Positions 27,920 through 32,019 of a DNA stretch of 32,019 nt are shown in pieces. A model generated the notes under the pieces. It was given only the letters and a program-made list of their open reading frames with translations. It had not been told where the DNA came from and did not search any database. The first letter of the stretch is position 1. Each line of letters starts with the position of its first letter. The DNA lies in assembly GCA_003427395.1 (NCBI GenBank), contig BFEA01000416.1, forward strand, positions 820,551-852,569, written 5' to 3'. A program made the position numbers and the translations under genes. The stretch comes from Chara braunii (Eukaryota > Streptophyta > Charophyceae > Charales > Characeae).

Positions 27920-28879
27920 CTATTCCCACCCTCTTACTCCACCTCCTTCTCGGGACTCATCCACGTACACCCATCCTTCATGGCATGCGTCAACAGTACT
28001 CCACCATGTGTTCTTGAAGGGATCGGGAATCAGACGGTCTGTGGATCTGATTCTTTTGGCCGGGTGGTGGGGGCAGTCAGATTCTGCCGGGAGGTGGCCA
28101 TACGCCTGACATTTAAAACACCAACGCCTTGTTTTATGCGCCGTGTGAATTCTAAAATCTTTCCCTCCTACACGAAAGTGGATCACATCATCAATAGCGA
28201 ACACGTGTCCTTTCGGTAGGTCCAGGGCCACCATGAGGTAGTCGTCCCTGGGGGCCATATGCGAGGGAAGAGGGTCAATGAAGTCTACAATCTCATATTT
28301 TTGGGCTAATTCCTGCACGAAAGCCCCTTGAATTTCAATAGGCACATGGCGAAACTCCACCCAATAATAATCCGTCATCAGTTGATCCCTTTTGTCCTCT
28401 GGTCCTTGCTGTTTCGGAGGGGACCAGGGCAAGATCCGAACTTCTGAACGCCCGCAGGGTATGCTTCGCCCTGCGTCCATGATGCGCTTATCCGAATCAA
28501 ACATGCAAATCACCGTGAAAACCGTCGATGAGATAGGTTGGATCAGAAAAAAATCATGTGCGCCCTCCTCTGAACCTTTGAGGGTTGTAAGTCTTTTCCT
28601 GATCCACCCTACCTTATCATTGGCGGACTTATAGGCGGCGGCGTCATAAAAGACCCATGTGCTTGCATGACGGGTGTATATTGCATCCCTTTCCCTGATC
28701 ACTTCACTCAGAAGGGCTTTTACCCTGTGCTTTCCCCCCCCTTGATTAATTATCTTATCATCCGGGGGAGCCAGAAATTTTGCAAGGAAGAAAGTTGACG
28801 CCGTGGCCAGGTTGTCCAGTGGGATTTCCAGTTTTTCTTCTCCATTTCTTTTGACCGAAAGGGTTTGCCCTGTGTACAT
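27920..28879 (-). pseudogene. LINE C ORF1 with zinc knuckle
   Basis: A 319-codon frame. The central part (YYWVEFRHVPIEIQGAFVQE, VDFIDPLPSHM, YLMVALDLPKG, FRIHTAHKTRRWCFKC) has the look of the DUF4283-like RNA-binding region found before the zinc knuckle in plant LINE and related ORF1 proteins. CFKCQAYGHLPAESDCP is a CCHC knuckle with spacing C-x2-C-x4-H-x6-C, two residues longer than the usual x4 at the end. ORF1 proteins coat the LINE RNA and help target-primed reverse transcription. The frame ends at 27920 by frameshift rather than at an obvious natural stop, since Pro-rich ORF1 sequence continues beyond. Confidence 0.7.
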
Positions 28880-29191
28880 TTTTTTTGAGGTTATCGGCCC
28901 ATATCGGTGAAGGTCCTGAGATGCTTTGGACTTCTTTCCCTTTCTGTTGTTCTTTCATTTCCTTTAGCAACTCTGTCGGAGAGGGGGGGAACGAGACTGT
29001 AAACCCTGTGCGGAGTTATTGGGGGGAGGGTGAGAGGAGGAGGCATCTTCCGTGATCCCCATCTCCATCGTCCCCTTCCCTTGCCGGGGCCTCCAATCAG
29101 TCGAGTGATGACCCATGGCGCCTTGATACCATATTTTTTGCGGACGTCCTTTAACTTTTTCTTTCCTTGCTTCGTTTTTTAAACTAGCCAT
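28758..29191 (-). pseudogene. LINE C ORF1 N-terminal end
   Basis: The ATG at 29191-29189 opens MASLKNEARKEKVKGRPQK, a strongly basic N terminus, which runs to a stop at 28964. The frame is resumed by 28970-28758 (MLKEMKEQQKGKEVQSISGP, then SPIWADNLKKN) and again by the 28879 frame (TLSVKRNGEEKLEIPLDNLA). At least two frameshifts separate these pieces. This is the first ATG after the repeat-rich 5' region, and I take it as the ORF1 start. No domain is recognisable before the DUF4283-like part. Confidence 0.55.
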
Positions 29192-29412
29192 AATTGTCTT
29201 TTGTGCAGGAATCTATACTCACATGGGAGTTCCTTGCCTACTTGATGCCAAAAAAATCACCGAGATCGAGACACATGTATGTTCTAGATCAGGGTTAAAT
29301 TTCAACACGTACAACCACGTTAGTAACCACCCAGTAACCGAAGTCAAGACACCTGTAATTTACATATTAGGGGAGAATTTCATAAAACCGCGTTAGAATT
29401 GCCCAGATCGAG

Positions 29413-29975
29413 CCACCTGTACTGTCACAGTTCAAGGGCAGAGCTCAGGGGAAGGTTCGAAAGCCTAGGGGTCACGAACTCTAGGGGGGGGAGTCGGGGC
29501 GTCAGAGGGGAGCTCGGGCAGTCGGGTTCGACGGTCGGATGGGGTTGCAACGTGGATCAGGTGAGGACGGGTAATGATCGAGATTGGGAAAGGCGATGTG
29601 GATTCAGGTCGGGGCGGGATATAAATCGTGGCGATGTCGGATGGGATGGGGGACCGGAGGCAGTGGAGGCAGGGGTCGGCGGGGGGACAGTCGGGATGCC
29701 ACATGTACTGTCACAGTTCAAGGGAAGAGCTTAGGGGAAGGTTCGAAAGCCTGGGGGCCACGAAGTCTAGGGGGGGTAGTCGGGCCGTCAGAGGGGAGCT
29801 CAGGCAGTCGGGTTCGGGGTTCTGATGGGGCTGCAATGCGGATCGGGGGAGGACGGGTAGCGATCGGGATTGGGAAAGGCGATGTGGATCGAGGTCGGGG
29901 CGGGATATAAGTCGTGGCGATGTCGGATGGGATGGGGGACCGGAGGTGGGCGAGGTCGGGGTCGGGGAGGAACAA
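29413..29975 (-). repeat. 286-bp tandem repeat pair in the LINE C 5'UTR
   Basis: ccacctgtactgtcacag (29413) and ccacatgtactgtcacag (29699) begin two units. Both contain aggggaaggttcgaaagcct, gtcagaggggagctc, cagtcgggttcg, gattgggaaaggcgatgtgg, gtcggggcgggatata and cgatgtcggatgggatgggg in order. Parts of a third unit (ggcgatgtggatc) recur near 30031 and 30096. Strand composition is strongly skewed, with G on the plus strand. Confidence 0.85.
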
Positions 29976-30790
29976 TCAGGGGGGCTCAGGTGGTCCCTGG
30001 AGTAACGGGATAGGGGGGCAGGATCGGGGGATGGCGATGTGGATCAGATCGAGATCGGGGGGGCAGGGCGGGGGATGAGTAACGACCGGTTTGGAATGGC
30101 GGTGTGGATCGGGGTTGGGGAACCGAAGGTGGTCGAGATCGGGGTCGCGGGGGGTGGGGCTTCGAGCAAGCTCAAGAGCGACAATCGGGATCGGGGGGGC
30201 GGCAAGGGGGGCTCAGGGGATCAGGGGGCAGGATCGAGGGATGGGGATGAGGAACAGGGGGGAGGCCCCAAAAGGCGATCGGGATCGGGGAGCAGGGCGC
30301 GTTTTGATGTCAGGTGGGACGGGGAGCCGGCGTGGCAAGCTCAGGATAGATCAGGGGTTGGGGGGAGAGCTCACTGACGACGATCGGGATCTCGGGGAGG
30401 CGAGAGGTTTAGCTCAAAAGGCGACGATCAGGATCAGGAGTGAGGGGAGATTAGATGTGGATGAATCGGGGTCGGGGGGGAACCGGGGGGGAACTCAACG
30501 GCGACGATCGGGATCAGGAGGAAGGCGAGGGGGCCCAAATATGGATCAATCGGGGTCGGGGGGGAATTCAGAAGCGTCGATCGGGATCGGAGGGGTGGGG
30601 GGAGGGGGGCTCGAGGGTGACCAGGATCAGGCGGCAGAAGGGAGGCGGGGGGCAGGAGGGGCGATCGAGATTGGGGGCAGGGCGATGATAATCAGGGAAG
30701 AGAGCAGAGGAACGGAGGGAAGGGAAAAGGTGGAAGGAAAAGAAATGGAGAGCGGGTGTGGGAGGAGGAGGAGAGCGGGGGGGAGACGAC
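29976..30790 (-). repeat. Degenerate G-rich GATCGGG minisatellite
   Basis: Repeated words such as gatcgggatcgggg, atcggggtcggggggg and cgacgatcgggatc recur at irregular spacing with many runs of four or more G on the plus strand, which would favour G-quadruplexes. The 235-codon plus-strand frame through it (30091-30798) is Gly/Arg/Ser low-complexity translation of the repeat and is not treated as a gene. Confidence 0.75.
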
Positions 30791-30944
30791 GGTGTTAGCT
30801 GCTGTGAGGGATCTGGACGTACCTCCGGACCCTTTCTCTTCCTTCACCGGGATGAAACCCAGGGCACCAAAGGATAAAGATCCAGTGCCAAGAGTGTCTC
30901 TTCGCTCACGCGATTCCTTGTCCACCGTGCCGTTGTCGTCCTCC

Positions 30945-31230
30945 CGTTGTGTAGATGCGACACGCTGCCTGGATGCTCCACTGTCACAATCTTCCCTCCG
31001 AATGCTCCACTGTCACAATCTTCCTACCGAAATCCCCTCCACTGTCACAATCTTCCCACCGAAATCTCCTCCACTCTCCGCCTTGAAGTTATCACCCGTG
31101 CGTTTGTCGTCCCTTCGTTTCTTAGACGCCTCGCAAGTAGTGCAACTTTCGCCCTCCCATTGTCTAGATGCTCCACGCTGCCTGGATGCCCTACCGTCGT
31201 AATCTTCCCACCAAAAATCCCCTCCACTAT
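30945..31230 (-). repeat. Short tandem units near the LINE C 5' end
   Basis: Three units of about 29-32 bp (30975-31003, 31004-31034, 31037-31067) share tccactgtcacaatcttcc followed by a ccgaaat-type end. A larger duplication relates gatgcgacacgctgcctgga (about 30954) to gatgctccacgctgcctgga (about 31164), the latter again followed by taatcttcccacc. Confidence 0.75.
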
Positions 31231-31549
31231 ACTCTCCTTCCTTCCGCTTCCGTTGCACCCACAGAGAAAGACTTTTGCTATGGATGTCGTCGCGCCTCAA
31301 AACCAAGCCACGCAAGGGAAATCTTCTTCTACGTGGCCTGAATATGAGCCATGTCGCCGCCCTTGCCTCTTTGAAGGTCACCGTCCACCCTGCCGCTTTC
31401 CTGATGTAAAGAACCTCCCACTATCGCGGCTATGGCGTCCAGCCAGTGCCACCTCCCCGCCGCGGGCATGCCGTGACGTCGGCACTGAAAAAGCGCGAAA
31501 GGCCACTCTACGCGTTCACTTTCTGTGTTTGGGGCAAACATTTGATACC

Positions 31550-32019
31550 CCATTTGCTGCTTTTGCCACTTTCCCTATCTTACTGGCCCAACCATCAAAT
31601 TTTAGTTATTTTGCCATAAAAGGCCCTAGTGTCAGTAGGCCCTAAGCTCGGTAATGGTCCCACAATTGCTTCTTTTTTGGGTTGTTGGTTGAGGGATTCC
31701 CGGCCTCACTTTTGTTTTTGAAAAACTAAGCTATATTCTTCTCTCAATTTCACCTTTCACTCATCTACCTATCACTACTCCTAAGCCTGTACAGGGGACC
31801 CTCGCAAGCATATCGGGGAGATCCGAGGCTCAATTTTCTTGAAAGTGTTCTTCTTTGTGTAAGTTGGGATGTGCCAGGAAGAATTACGAGTGCGGTAGGT
31901 TGGGAGGGAGTCTCATAGGAATAGGGCCCTCTATATGGACCATAGTGATAGCCTCATGGCCGATTACTGAAGGTGACTGTCATATGTCCAGAGCCTGACC
32001 TCTACAACAACCTGGGTTT
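31550..32019. other. No recognisable gene; right flank of LINE C
   Basis: Sequence to the right of the LINE C target-site duplication. Nothing recognisable in coding or repeat terms. It should be contiguous with 20741-21022 in a chromosome that lacks the insertion. Confidence 0.35.

Larger units (their letters stand above)
29192..31533 (-). other. LINE C 5' untranslated region, repeat-rich
   Basis: About 2.3 kb between ORF1 and the target-site duplication at 31534. In plus-strand order it contains three spaced copies of a gagccacctgta-like word (about 29261, 29337 and 29402), a 286-bp tandem pair (29413-29975), a degenerate GATCGGGG minisatellite (29976-30790) and short repeats with gtcacaatcttcc (30945-31230). 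Tandem monomers in this position would be analogous to the 5' promoter monomers of some mammalian L1 elements; promoter activity here is inferred only. Open frames on both strands are by-products of biased composition. Confidence 0.55.
21007..31549 (-). mobile_element. LINE C, apparently full-length non-LTR retrotransposon with target-site duplication
   Basis: gcaaacatttgatacc (16 bp) lies directly beside the poly(T) at 21007-21022 and recurs exactly at 31534-31549. The element between (21023-31533, about 10.5 kb, minus strand) has 30 A, a tail hairpin, a 3'UTR, ORF2 (26505-21749), ORF1 (29191-26509) and a 5'UTR of about 2.3 kb made largely of tandem repeats. Because the duplication lies far upstream of ORF1, the copy does not look 5'-truncated. 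It is long for a LINE, owing to a large ORF1 and the repetitive 5'UTR. Frameshifts and mutated catalytic residues make this copy dead. A later insertion or expansion inside the 5'UTR cannot be excluded. Confidence 0.8.

Noticed and set aside
30091-30798. 235-codon plus-strand open frame rich in Gly, Arg and Ser
   Set aside because: It is the translation of a G-rich minisatellite; stop codons are rare in such composition, and overlapping frames look similar.

Overview
The window looks like repeat-dominated nuclear DNA of a green-lineage eukaryote. I recognise no host gene, rRNA, tRNA or CRISPR array. What can be identified is retroelement debris, mainly non-LTR (LINE) retrotransposons that encode an APE-type endonuclease, a reverse transcriptase (RT) with an FADD box, and a C-terminal CxxC...H...C zinc finger of the zf-RVT type found in plant LINEs. 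The gag-like remnant (FSGDKKDE..LDTWLRTV) and the LINE proteins resemble, from memory, repeat proteins of charophyte algae such as Chara. That assignment is an inference and no search was run.

Layout. 1-7650 is accessory DNA with no supportable gene: a small target-site-flanked LINE-tail insertion (1193-1377), tandem and dispersed repeats (1412-2880), an AT-rich stretch, a weak LTR-element primer-site candidate (4837-4848), a 360-bp foldback element flanked by direct repeats (6502-7016), a plus-strand LINE tail (7011-7163) and a poly(A)-bounded insertion (7500-7647). 7945-11197 (+) is a decayed gag frame that changes in frame, near 8815, into a LINE reverse transcriptase (LINE D). 11535 to about 15905 (-) is LINE A, 5'-truncated in the endonuclease. 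17002-20324 (-) is LINE B, 5'-truncated in the RT and inserted into the hairpin loop of a plus-strand LINE tail whose halves lie at 16925-17002 and 20325-20386. 21023-31533 (-) is LINE C, apparently a full-length insertion of about 10.5 kb: 30-nt poly(A), 3'UTR, ORF2, ORF1 with a zinc knuckle, and a 2.3-kb repeat-rich 5'UTR. It is bounded by an exact 16-bp target-site duplication.

How the parts fit. LINEs A, B and C encode related ORF2 proteins and end in the same roughly 130-nt tail, whose 12-bp hairpin shows compensatory base changes. The tail is therefore probably a structured RNA that the RT recognises. All copies are broken by frameshifts and stops. LINE C has also lost one catalytic residue in the endonuclease and one in the RT. 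The most interesting items are the terminal hairpin, the 10.5-kb LINE C with tandem repeats in its 5'UTR, the LINE-in-hairpin nesting, the gag/LINE junction and the foldback element.
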